Assembly (NCBI GenBank): GCA_907163345.1
Contig: CAJQUN010000007.1
Coordinates: 6,400,582-6,464,581, forward strand
Length of the DNA stretch: 64,000 nucleotides
DNA from: Haberlea rhodopensis
Taxonomy: Eukaryota > Streptophyta > Magnoliopsida > Lamiales > Gesneriaceae
Direction: 5' to 3'
Positions 54,975 to 64,000 of this stretch are shown piece after piece (the stretch's first letter is position 1; each line of letters begins with the position of its first letter). The notes below the pieces were generated by a model, which ran no database searches, was not told the origin of the DNA, and saw only the letters and a program-made list of their open reading frames with translations. Made by a program: the position numbers and the translations under genes.

Positions 54975-57131
54975 CTAAGACCACTCAGACATATACCTAA
55001 TGCCTAGAGATCTAGTATGACGATCATGCTTCTGCTGTGACAGTGGCTTCGTCAATGGGTCAGATACATTATCATCTGTTGGTACTTTGCATATTTTAAC
55101 ATCTCCCCTTTCAACGATTTCTCGAATGAAATGGAAACGCCTAAGTATGTGCTTGGATCTTTGGTGAGATCTTGGTTCCTTAGCCAATGCGATCGCTCCA
55201 TTGTTGTCACAATAGAGTTCTATCGGATCTTTAATGCTAGGCACCACTCCAAGTTCAGAAATGAACTTCCTCATCCAAACCGCTTCCTTTGCTGCATCCG
55301 AGGCAGCAATATACTCAGCTTCCGTTGTAGAATCGGCTATTGTTTCTTGCTTTGAACTCTTCCAGCTCACAGCACCTCCATTTAGGCAATACACATATCC
55401 AGATTGCGATCGAAAATCATCTTTGTCAGTTTGGAAGCTTGCATCAGTGTAACCCATTACATTGAGCTCTTCCTCACCTCCATAAATCAAGAATGTATCC
55501 TTAGTCCTTCTCAAGTACTTCAGAATGTTCTTGACAGCAATCCAGTGACCTTCACCTGGATCAACTTGATATCTGCTTGTCATGCTCAAAGCATACGATA
55601 CATCGGGACGAGTACATATCATGGCATACATGATAGATCCAATAGCTGATGCATATGGAATCTTACTCATGCGTTGTCTCTCATCTGGTGTTGAAGGACA
55701 CTGTTCCTTCGAGAGATAAATGCCATGCGTCATAGGCATGAATCCTTTCTTTGATTCTTGCATGCTAAACCTTTTAAGCACTTTGTCTATGTATATACTT
55801 TGACTTAGACCAAGAAGCCTTCTCGATCTATCTCTATAGATCTTGATTCCTAATACATAGGTGGCTTCTCCCAAGTCTTTCATCGAAAAGCAGTTCCCTA
55901 GCCAAATCTTTACAGATTGCAAGGCAGGTATATCATTTCCAATGAGAAGTATGTCATCTACATACAACACTAGGAAAATGATTATGCTCCCACTGACCTT
56001 CTTGTAGACACAAGGTTCATCTTCGTTTTTGATAAAACCAAACTCTTTGATTGCATCCTCAAATCGAAGATTCCAACTCTGAGAAGCTTGCTTCAATCCA
56101 TAAATGGATCGTTGTAGCTTGCATATCTTTCCAGCATCCTTTGGATCGACAAAACCCTCGGGCTGTGTCATGTACACATCCTCGAGCAGATTTCCATTAA
56201 GGAAAGCTGTTTTGACATCCATCTGCCAGATTTCATAATCATGAAATGCAGCTATTGCAAGCAAGATCCTTATGGATTTAACCATGGCCACTGGTGAAAA
56301 GGTTTCATCATAGTCAATACCATGAATTTGTTTGAATCCTTTTGCAACCAGCCGACCTTTATAGGTTTGTACGTTACCATCCATATCGGTCTTTTTCTTG
56401 AAAATCCATTTGCACCCTATGGGTCGTACCCCTTCAGGTGGATCAACCAAAGTCCATACTTGGTTTGCATACATGGATTCCATCTTAGATTTCATGGCCT
56501 CTTGCCATTTCTCAGAATCAGTGCCCATTATAGCTTGTTGATAAGATGACGACTCATCCTCATCAATAAGTAGTAAGTCACCTTGTTGAGTCACAAGAAA
56601 TCCATATCTCTGTGGCTCCCGGTGTTCTCTTACAGACCTTCGCTGGGCTTGTGTCTCTTGAGCAGGTGCTTCTTCCACAACAGCTTGCGGTGCCTGCTCT
56701 GTTTCCATCTCAATCTCAGGTTCAGTGTTTTCTTGTGGTTGAACTTCACTAAGTTCTATTTTTCTCCCACTGGTTTTTCTAGAAATAAATTCTCTTTCAA
56801 GAAATACACCAGTCCGAGCAACAACTACTTTGTTCTCGGTGGGATAATAGAAATAGTATCCTTTCGTTTCCTTAGGATACCCCACAAATAAACACTTATC
56901 AGATTTGGGTCCATGTTTGTTAGTGGCGTGACGTCTAACGAAAGCCTCACAACCCCAAATCTTCATAAAAGACATACTAGGACGCTTCCCAGTCCATATC
57001 TCATATGGTGTCTTTTCCACTGATTTAGATGGAACACGGTTCAGTAAGAAAATCGATGTTTCTAGAGCGTGTCCCCAAAACGATATCGGAAGATCTGCAT
57101 GACTCATCATTGATCTAACCATGTCCAACAA
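54975..57131 (-). CDS. Copia Pol: integrase C-terminus, RT, RNase H
   Basis: 718 codons. It starts in the integrase C-terminal part (SFWGHALETSIFLLNRVPSK, TPYEIWTGKRPS). RT from about residue 210 (WQEAMKSKMESMYANQVWTL, WIFKKKTDMDG, MDVKTAFLNG) with the catalytic LYVDDILLIGND near residue 395. RNase H (VMGYTDASFQTDKDDFRSQS, IADSTTEAEYIAASDAAKEA, YCDNNGAIALAKEP) at the end. The frame is open here but is split from the upstream integrase core by a frameshift near 57240-57280. The start codon listed is not biological. Confidence 0.88.
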   Translation of the reverse strand: MLDMVRSMMSHADLPISFWGHALETSIFLLNRVPSKSVEKTPYEIWTGKRPSMSFMKIWGCEAFVRRHATNKHGPKSDKCLFVGYPKETKGYYFYYPTENKVVVARTGVFLEREFISRKTSGRKIELSEVQPQENTEPEIEMETEQAPQAVVEEAPAQETQAQRRSVREHREPQRYGFLVTQQGDLLLIDEDESSSYQQAIMGTDSEKWQEAMKSKMESMYANQVWTLVDPPEGVRPIGCKWIFKKKTDMDGNVQTYKGRLVAKGFKQIHGIDYDETFSPVAMVKSIRILLAIAAFHDYEIWQMDVKTAFLNGNLLEDVYMTQPEGFVDPKDAGKICKLQRSIYGLKQASQSWNLRFEDAIKEFGFIKNEDEPCVYKKVSGSIIIFLVLYVDDILLIGNDIPALQSVKIWLGNCFSMKDLGEATYVLGIKIYRDRSRRLLGLSQSIYIDKVLKRFSMQESKKGFMPMTHGIYLSKEQCPSTPDERQRMSKIPYASAIGSIMYAMICTRPDVSYALSMTSRYQVDPGEGHWIAVKNILKYLRRTKDTFLIYGGEEELNVMGYTDASFQTDKDDFRSQSGYVYCLNGGAVSWKSSKQETIADSTTEAEYIAASDAAKEAVWMRKFISELGVVPSIKDPIELYCDNNGAIALAKEPRSHQRSKHILRRFHFIREIVERGDVKICKVPTDDNVSDPLTKPLSQQKHDRHTRSLGIRYMSEWS

Positions 57132-57235
57132 GGTTCGATTTCTCCTCTCGGATACACCATTCCATTGTGGAGTATACGGAGGAGTGAGTTGTGGGACTAT
57201 CCCACATTCCTTTAGATAGTCATGAAACTCTTGGC

Positions 57236-57874
57236 TTAAGTATTCACCTCCTCGATCTGATCGAAGGATTTTGATACTTTTGCAAAGTTGGTTTGTACTT
57301 CATTCTTGAAATCTTTGAACTTTTCAAAGGTTTCGTGCTTATGCTTCATTAGGTACACATACCCATATCTACTGAGGTCATCAGTAAATGTAACGAAGTA
57401 TTGAAAACCACCTCTAGCTTGTGTACTTATTGGTCCACAGACATCACTATGTATTAGTCCCAATAAAACATTTGCCCTTTCAACATGTCCCTTGAAAGGG
57501 GCTTTAGTCATCTTGCCCATTAAACAAGATTCGCATGTTTCATATGATTCAAAATCAAATGAATCTAATACTCCATCCTTATGAAGTTTAGATATGCGGT
57601 TCTCGTTTATGTGGCCCAAGCGACAGTGCCAGAGATAAGTCGGATTACAATCATTATTTTTAATCCTTTTAGTATTTATGTTATAGATGGGCATATCAAG
57701 ATTTAATACATAAAGACCATTCACCATTTGTGCACTAGCATAAAACATATCATTTAAATAAATAGAACAACAGTTGTCCTTTATTATAAATGAAAAACCA
57801 TACTTGTCTACACAAGAAATAGAAATTATGTTTTTAGTAATAGATGGCACAAAATAACAGTCTTTTAAAATCAA
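57236..57874 (-). pseudogene. Copia GAG-pre-integrase and integrase start, frame-shifted
   Basis: 212 codons with CRLGHINENRISKLHKDGVL and CESCLMGKMTKAPF (the HHCC-bearing pre-integrase part), then the integrase core start HSDVCGPISTQARGGFQYFV and FTDDLSRYGYVY. The end (FDQIEEVNT, stop) is out of frame compared with the family, so a one-base change near 57275 broke Pol. Confidence 0.8.
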
Positions 57875-57915
57875 TGATAAACCAGAAGGTAAAGCTAAAC
57901 TATAATCTCCTATAG

Positions 57916-58695
57916 CTAATGCAGCAACTCTTGCTCCATTTCCAACTCGGAGTCAACTTCGCCTTTCGCCAATAATCTACTCTTTTTGAGGTCCTGCACA
58001 TTTACACAAATGTGAGATCCACATCCAGTATCTAATACCCATGATGAAGAAGTAGATAAATTGACTTCTATAACAAAAATACCTGAAGCGGAAGTCATAC
58101 TTCCTTTCTTTAGATCCTCCAGATATACTTTGCATTTTCTTTTCCAATGGTCGGTCTCACCGCAATGGAAACAGTTCCCTTCCTTCGCTATGCCCCCTTT
58201 TGGCTTTAGTGCAGAAGACTTTGGCTTAGATTTAACAAAGACCTTCTTTGCTTTCTTGTTGCCTTTTGCTTTGGCCTTTCCTTTGCCCTTATTCACAATA
58301 AGAACATTTGTGGCCTTAGTCTTCTTTGTATTTGCTTCATATGTTCTCAACATACGAAGCAATTGTGGTAGAGTATTTTCCATGTCAGTCATATTGTAAT
58401 TTACTACAAATTGACTGAAGCTCTCAGGCAACGATTGCAAGATCACATCGGTGGCCAACTCTTGGTCCAATGGAAAACCCAGCTTGTCCAGATTCTCAAT
58501 GTACCCAATCATCTTGAGCACATGAGTTCCAACTAGGCTTCCCTCTACCATCCTGCACTGGAACAACGCTTTAGAGACGTCATACCTCTCTTGTCTTGCT
58601 TGCTGTTGGTACAATTGCTTTAAGTGCTCGATCATATCAAACGCCTCCATTTCCTCATGTTGCTTCTGAAGCTCAGAGTTCATGGTTGCAAGCAT
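57916..58695 (-). pseudogene. Copia Gag body and protease start
   Basis: 259 codons: the UBN2-type gag helix region (FQCRMVEGSLVGTHVLKMIG, NTLPQLLRMLRTYEANTKKT), a Lys-rich stretch, one zinc knuckle CFHCGETDHWKRKC, then the protease WVLDTGCGSHICVNVQDLKK near the end. The frame is lost after the protease. The upstream gag start is in a different frame (58733-58936). Confidence 0.8.
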
Positions 58696-58732
58696 AAGGC
58701 ACCCAACATCAAGTGCGTCACTTTGATGCTTC

Positions 58733-58936
58733 TTATAAGCATCTTTTTCGGCTCTTGTAGCCGTTAGGGGAGGTTCCCTCAGCGGGCAAGGGTTCCTCTA
58801 GGACATATTGTTTCTTTTCTTGTTTGAGGACTATCCTCAAGTTCCTATGCCAGTCTAGGAAATTTGTCCCATTTAATTTGTCCTTCTCAAGGACCGATCG
58901 CAGTGATAAAGTGCTAGTAACGTTGTTAGTTGCCAT
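58733..58936 (-). pseudogene. Copia Gag N-terminus
   Basis: Starts MATNNVTSTLSLRSVLEKDK and carries GTNFLDWHRNLRIVLKQEKK, the first gag helices. It ends out of frame about 37 bp before the gag body resumes. The ATG at 58936 is a good start for this family. Confidence 0.75.
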
Positions 58937-60801
58937 GGATATCTACAATATAAATATGCAAAATAAGTTTATGATTTAATCATTTAACATGGTCTTATAT
59001 TAAATGATACTCCCACTATTTTGTTTAAAAAATATCAACCCTCAAAACCTTTAGTGGGCCAAGATCCATATTTCGCCTAATCTTGAGTTAGCTTTGGCTA
59101 ATCGCCCAAGACTCGGTTATTTAGGTAGACAACACTTTGTCAATTACATCACATATAATTCTTGGATAGTTGGATGAACAACGCTTTGTTCAATTCATCA
59201 AATGAATTATTATCCAACCCATGCCTCTAAGTTCCCAATCCTATTGAGATAACTTAGTTAAGTCGTACCCAATTTAAAGTATAACGGATATCACTTTTAT
59301 CCTTTCGCGTCTTACTAAGATTGCCACGGTGCTTTGCTTTGGCAAACCCACACATGTACAATCGAAGTTATTGACGAGTACTTTTAATTTTGGAAGGCAT
59401 CTAAAACTTAATATTTTAGAGGGATTTATTGATCTCATGATTAGTTTGATAATTTAAAATATGTCCACTACATATAGTTGTATACATATCTACATATATG
59501 TGTAATACAATTATCAATCTAAAACATAAGATAAATCATGCATCAACATACATAATTAAACGTGACATGGTTATAACCCCTACTAACGATTCTCTCAAGC
59601 CAATGAGAAAATCCTAAGAGTCAACCTAAGGTAACTTCAGAAGCACCTTCCTTTGGCTCCAATTTGTGAATGGCTTCCTCATCCCGGCATGATGCTCCAT
59701 CTTCATTGATCACCATCAAAAAAATAAACTACACTATTTACAAGATATAGAGTTCCTCGATTCACATTCGAGGGGAACATAGGGGAGGGATTACATTTAG
59801 AATGAAATAGAGAAGGCACGACATGCAGGTCGTATTATATATTACAAACATCCACAAATCCTATCTAATAGGTCAAAGGGCTATAACCACGCACCATGCT
59901 CAAACAACACATAAAGCATGCATTAACATTTAATTAATTAAATTCTAAACATTTTAAATTTAATTCTAATTAAAACTGTAAAATAAGTTTTGAAAATTTA
60001 TCGTACGCTCGGGACATCACATGCCACGAACTTAAGCGACTAAGACACGAACCACCATGGTTCGAACCACAAAAGCCCACGGCTGGACCATTAATGGGCC
60101 TAGGGTTCGAAACCCTAGCCCATGGCCGAGCCAAGCTCGAGCGGCGGCGGCGCTAGGGTTCCAAACCCTAGCCCCCACGCACCACCTTGGGTTTTCATTG
60201 AGCCATCTAGTTCGAAACGCCGTAATTTGTTAGCCACGAGTCACGGTCAGGCCATGCACGGGGTTGGCTCAACCATCTCGAGCTAAGGGTTCAAAAAACC
60301 TTGCTCTCATGTGGTAAAGCTACTAATCCATGCATGCGTGAACCATTATCGAGCCAAAGAGTTCAAAACTCATCCACGTCTCAAAACCTTAGCATAAGAG
60401 GCGACGATGGCCGAGCTCATGCACAGCTACTAGGGTTCGAAACCCTAGCCGTCATGAGCTAGCCGTCACGTGCCAATGGGTTCTAAACCCTAATCAATTT
60501 TCGACACTTCCATGCACAATTATTAGCCACAACGACTAAGCCATCTCGAGCCAAGGGTTCAAAAACCCTAGCCCTCATGTGGCTAGCCGTGGTGTCATTT
60601 GTGATGGTGATGGCCGAAAATATTGCCCAATAAATATGATTATTCGCCAATTATATCAAATACAATTTTACAATGATTTTCACAAACTAAATATTAACAT
60701 ATCATATACAGTTTTAAATAGCATGCAATATTAATTCTAATATGATTAAACTATTTAACCACACAAATCCGATATGAGCCTTGTACACGGCTCTATACCA
60801 C
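58937..60801 (-). other. Long non-coding leader of copia element T
   Basis: About 1.86 kb between the PBS and the gag start. The PBS at about 60801-60789 reads TGGTATAGAGCCG on minus, a one-base-shorter variant of the initiator-Met type. At 60100-60118, 60153-60171 and 60430-60448 there are near-palindromes of the type ctagggttcgaaaccctag. Degenerate copies lie at about 60282, 60477 and 60562. Confidence 0.7.
60100..60580. repeat. Dispersed near-palindrome aggGTTCGAAaccct in the leader
   Basis: Six copies: three nearly symmetric (one with a central c instead of g), three decayed (gggttcaaaaaacc, gggttctaaaccc, gggttcaaaaaccc). They contain telo-box-like AAACCCTA on both strands and a B-box-like GGTTCGAAACC. 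Confidence 0.7.
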
Positions 60802-62298
60802 TGTAAGTAATCCTTAGAGCATACAACGCAGCGGAATAAAAAAATTGGATTACTAGAACAATGGATCTATACATAGGATATCATATCGGATAAAGGTTTA
60901 CAAATTCTCACCCTTGTAGCGTGTTTGAGCAGATTCCACGGAGCTGCACCACGTCCAACGTCTCCTCCGAGTCACTAGCAAAACTTGTCTAGTTTTGCCT
61001 CAACGGTATCCACACGATCAAATTGGGAAGGGATAGTTTAAGAACAAGTTGTTAGACAAGTTCTTAAACCGGAACAATAACCACACACGATTCTAAATCG
61101 AAGAGGATGGCCGGAAAAACAAAAGGGGACCAAGACGGCGGCGGCCGAGAGGTCACGATTTTGATGGTGGCCGAGAGCTTTCTCTTGGGTGGCTAGGTTA
61201 TGATATGAATTGTATGATTAACCTTTAATCATAACCTTGTATATCATTAAATAAGATTTAATTAAAAAGCTTTCATAAAGCCTCATGGGCTTAAGCCCAT
61301 GATTATAATTTAATCCTTATAATTATTAATTAAGACTCCTCTTAATTATTTAATTCATCCCATGAATTTAATTTCCCTTATCGATTTAATCTTTTGTGCG
61401 ACACGATAGGATCTTGTAATGTTGGCAGTGACATAAAATCTCATTTTACGTTACAAGCTAAGAGCGGTGTCTAGCAACACATCGAGGCTACCCAAATTAC
61501 AAGAATGTCAATGACTCGACATAACCTTTAGAACTTGTGATAATATTAACCATGTAACTTAATCCCTTTGTCCTTTGTGTTTAGATTGAACACGAGTCAT
61601 GGAATAGTCATACTCGTATATTCAATCTCTATTTCTTGATCCCCAAGTAGAACTAGAATAAACGAATAAGCTCGATATCTCATATCGACTCATTCGAGCA
61701 TGGCCATGCATTTTAGTTCTCACTTGATCAAGGGTCAAACACATCTCCTGTTATAGGAGGGACAAATCCTATCTCGATCAGTCAACATCCCTCTACATAA
61801 TTCGTAGTGTATCCAATAGTCGCCTTTATAGATTACCCTGTTACGGGTAACGTTTGACGATATCAAGATACATAACTCCTTATGTTGGGATCTCTGATGA
61901 TCACAAGTCGTAAGGATTACATACATTATTATCACTATGAGAATTGCATATGACGATCATATAACTATCCATGTTGCATTCTCATGGTGGGTCTGTCCAG
62001 TACATCGTTCTCTAACATGTACCCATGTGTTGATTTGATATCTCATATCAATGAACAATTCATCAATCAACACATACTAGTCTCTACGTATTATCATTAT
62101 CCCTATTCATGATAATACTTGACTAGGGACATCTTTAAGAATAATACAATATTATTCTAAGGACATTAACATATATATTAATTCATATTGCACAGTTAAA
62201 AGAATAATATATAATAATGAATTGCCATTCATAAAATCATATTACATTGTATGTCATAAACAATCATCTAATGATATGTCTTAGGGCATATCCCAACA
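60802..62298 (-). repeat. 5' LTR of copia element T
   Basis: 1497 bp. It differs from the 3' LTR by scattered substitutions and a 2-bp loss at about 61755. It is bounded by taatc on the right. Confidence 0.92.
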
Positions 62299-62303
62299 TA
62301 ATC

Positions 62304-63140
62304 CTCGTCCACTACTACTACTACTCCCTTGAGACTGTCCTTTGAACCTCGTTCACCACCCTTTCGCATTGTAAACCGTTTTCCACTAAATCGAGAGGAA
62401 GATGCACCACCTCGTGGTGGTTTAAATGGTTCTCCTTTAGGTCTCATACTCTCAGATGTAGGTGGTTGGGCTTGTCCAACATCTTTGTATACCCCTACGG
62501 CAATCTCAGCCATGTCGGCTCTAGTCAATGCTTCTTCATATGATGTAGGGTTATTGGACATGACCCTATCAAACAATTCAGGCCTCAAACCTTTCACAAA
62601 TTGTCTGATCTTTGCCTTTGTGTTTACAGCAATATGTGGCACATACCGGAGTAAAGAAGAATATTGTACCGCATAATCCGATACTGTCATTGATCCCTGT
62701 CTCAAGTTTGCAAATTCATCCTCTTTCCTCTGCCTTGCAGCAACAGAGAAATAATGCTCAAGAAACTTCGTTCTAAACACATCCCAGTTCACTGTCTGTC
62801 CTTGAGCCCTCAGCTCAATCAATGTGGACTTCCACCACATCATGGCCTTCTTAGCCAACTGGAATTCAGCTAAGCGTAACCAAGCAGTCTTGGCACACGG
62901 TGCTGATACAAATATCTGTTCCACACGTTCCAGCCATTCCTCTGCCAGTTCCCCTGATTCAGTACCCTCAAACCTGGGTGGCTGATAACTCAGAAATTGC
63001 GTCAATGTTAACTCACCAGGTAACAGTACCTGTTCCACTGGCCCTTGTCCAATCGGTGCTGGTGGCACAGGCGCCATCCTCACACTAGCATTGCCACTCA
63101 TGGCATCCCCAACATCCTCATGATACCCTCTGTCTGTCAT
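62304..63140 (-). pseudogene. First (upstream) gag copy of element G, broken
   Basis: Starts MTDRGYHEDVGDAMSGNASV, like the copy at 53221, and encodes the gag core to about residue 265. A one-base loss near 62341 shifts the frame. The copia element at 62298 then separates it from its zinc-knuckle part (53353-53459). Its residues KAMMWW and RQRKEDEFANL look closer to the usual family form than those of the second copy. Confidence 0.85.
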
Positions 63141-63303
63141 AACTGTATATCACGGGTTTAACAATACCATTCACAAGTATATAACATGGTAGAATAACAT
63201 CATATTACAAACCTAACATGATATTACTATTCTCAACATGTGTTCAAGTGTTTAAGTAACTCCCTAATACACTTCAACTACCCATGTTCACCCCGTTCTC
63301 GAA

Positions 63304-63320
63304 CCACTGCTCTGATACCA
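63304..63320 (-). other. Primer binding site of element G
   Basis: The minus strand reads TGGTATCAGAGCAGTGG four bases after the LTR end. It is of the initiator tRNA-Met type. The leader 63141-63303 follows it. Confidence 0.9.
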
Positions 63321-63324
63321 TTAA

Positions 63325-64000
63325 TGTGGGGTCCTCGTTACTTAATCCATTATGTATCATGTTAACATACATATGTGAGTTTGATTAAGTAAGAACATGC
63401 ACTGATTAAGAGTATCATACTAGTTAAGTTGTTACAGGGTTTATAAAAACCTATCCACTACACATCATATGTACAACCAACAACCTACTACAAGATAACT
63501 CCTAGGCAGTGGTTCAGCTCACAGCGGAAAATGACTCACATCCTGTCTCCCCACGTCTATGAGTCCCTACAGAAACATTCAAACAACGTGAGTATAGATA
63601 ACAACAATCTTAGTGCAATATCAAAACACAATTCATATGATAAAGCAATAATAATCATATCCAATGTGAATGCTCTGTCTCATGCATCAACAAATGCAAC
63701 TATGTCATGACATATCTCATCAATCACCCTATTATCACGAGCCCAATATGATATGCCTATTCAGCTCAATATGTCAGTGGAACCACATCACATCTTCATA
63801 TTAGCAGCACATATCATAGTACCGTACTCATCTGTGATAATAGCCAGAGCATATACCCAAACCAGGCGTATATCTCTCAAGCCAAAGCATATGTAGTATA
63901 TCTATCAAGGCAATGATCACAGCCAAAGCATATACCAATCCTGGCATATCTATCAAGGCAATGATCTCACCAAAGCATATACACATATCTATCAAGGCAT
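63325..64000 (-). repeat. 5' LTR of element G, partial
   Basis: Matches 46700-47375 with few differences and runs off the window. About 1.2 kb of it is expected beyond 64000. Confidence 0.92.

Larger units (their letters stand above)
53460..62298 (-). mobile_element. Ty1/copia element T (Tork/Angela-like) with TSD taatc
   Basis: 5' LTR 60802-62298, a PBS, a long leader (58937-60801), gag and pol fragments (54975-58936), polypurine tract 54960-54972, 3' LTR 53460-54959. TSD taatc at 53455-53459 and 62299-62303. It is inserted in the first gag copy of element G. The LTRs differ by about 14 substitutions and two small indels by eye (about 1%). Several frameshifts break gag-pol. The lineage name is tentative. 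Confidence 0.92.
46700..64000 (-). mobile_element. Chromodomain Ty3/gypsy (Tekay/Del-type) element G, right end cut by window
   Basis: 3' LTR 46700-48602, polypurine tract 48603-48617, pol 48554-51139, gag-pro-RT 51182-53221, a duplicated leader-gag segment (53222-53459 and 62304-63270), PBS 63304-63320, 5' LTR 63325 to beyond 64000. Visible LTR sequence is nearly identical (about seven differences in the first 170 bp, mostly identical further on), so it is young. The copia element 53460-62298 sits inside it. The preceding five bases are atata (46695-46699). The TSD partner is outside the window. Confidence 0.9.

Overview
This window looks like plant nuclear DNA, made almost entirely of LTR retrotransposons inserted into one another. 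The evidence is initiator-Met-type and tRNA-Asp-type primer binding sites, long LTRs, and Tekay/Del-like, Athila-like, Sirevirus-like and Tork/Angela-like proteins. I found no ordinary host gene, tRNA or rRNA gene. A eudicot is likely. Resemblance of the Sirevirus third ORF to Lamiales-type proteins is only a recollection. Lineage names rest on motifs read by eye.

Layout. 1-2216: 5' end of a minus-strand Tekay-type element leaving the left edge, inserted into an Athila-type 3' remnant (2217-4457). 4458-7765: unassigned DNA, an old LTR-like repeat (W1) and a decayed gag-like region. 7766-21969: a plus-strand Athila-type element with broken gag-pol. It appears chimeric, holding the 3' part of a second Athila element (LTR 15400-16876), and carries a solo Tekay-type LTR (17107-19559, TSD taaaa). 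21988-23407: a lone Athila-type LTR. 23408-23845: an inverted copy of the W leader/gag start.

23846-40800 is a nest of at least three layers. LTR W2 is split by a non-coding, Sirevirus-like non-autonomous element (24101-40411, TSD cattc). That element's 5' LTR holds a young Sirevirus (24862-35356, TSD agatt) with gag, pol and a two-frame env-position ORF. Its 3' LTR holds a solo Tekay-type LTR (37704-40029, TSD gatgg). 40801-44595 is AT-rich, with a SINE candidate, a (TA)n microsatellite and an old copia LTR fragment.

44596-64000: a minus-strand Athila 3' remnant interrupted by a nearly complete chromodomain Ty3/gypsy element (46700 to beyond 64000). This element has a tandemly duplicated leader-gag segment. 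One duplicate was hit by a Ty1/copia element (53460-62298, TSD taatc).

The most unusual signal is an array of short palindromes with the core GATCGATC. It recurs inside LTRs of three retrotransposon lineages (Athila-type, Tekay-type and Sirevirus). In six Athila-type LTRs the array ends about 73-82 bp before a TATA-like box. The symmetric arms around the core differ from element to element.
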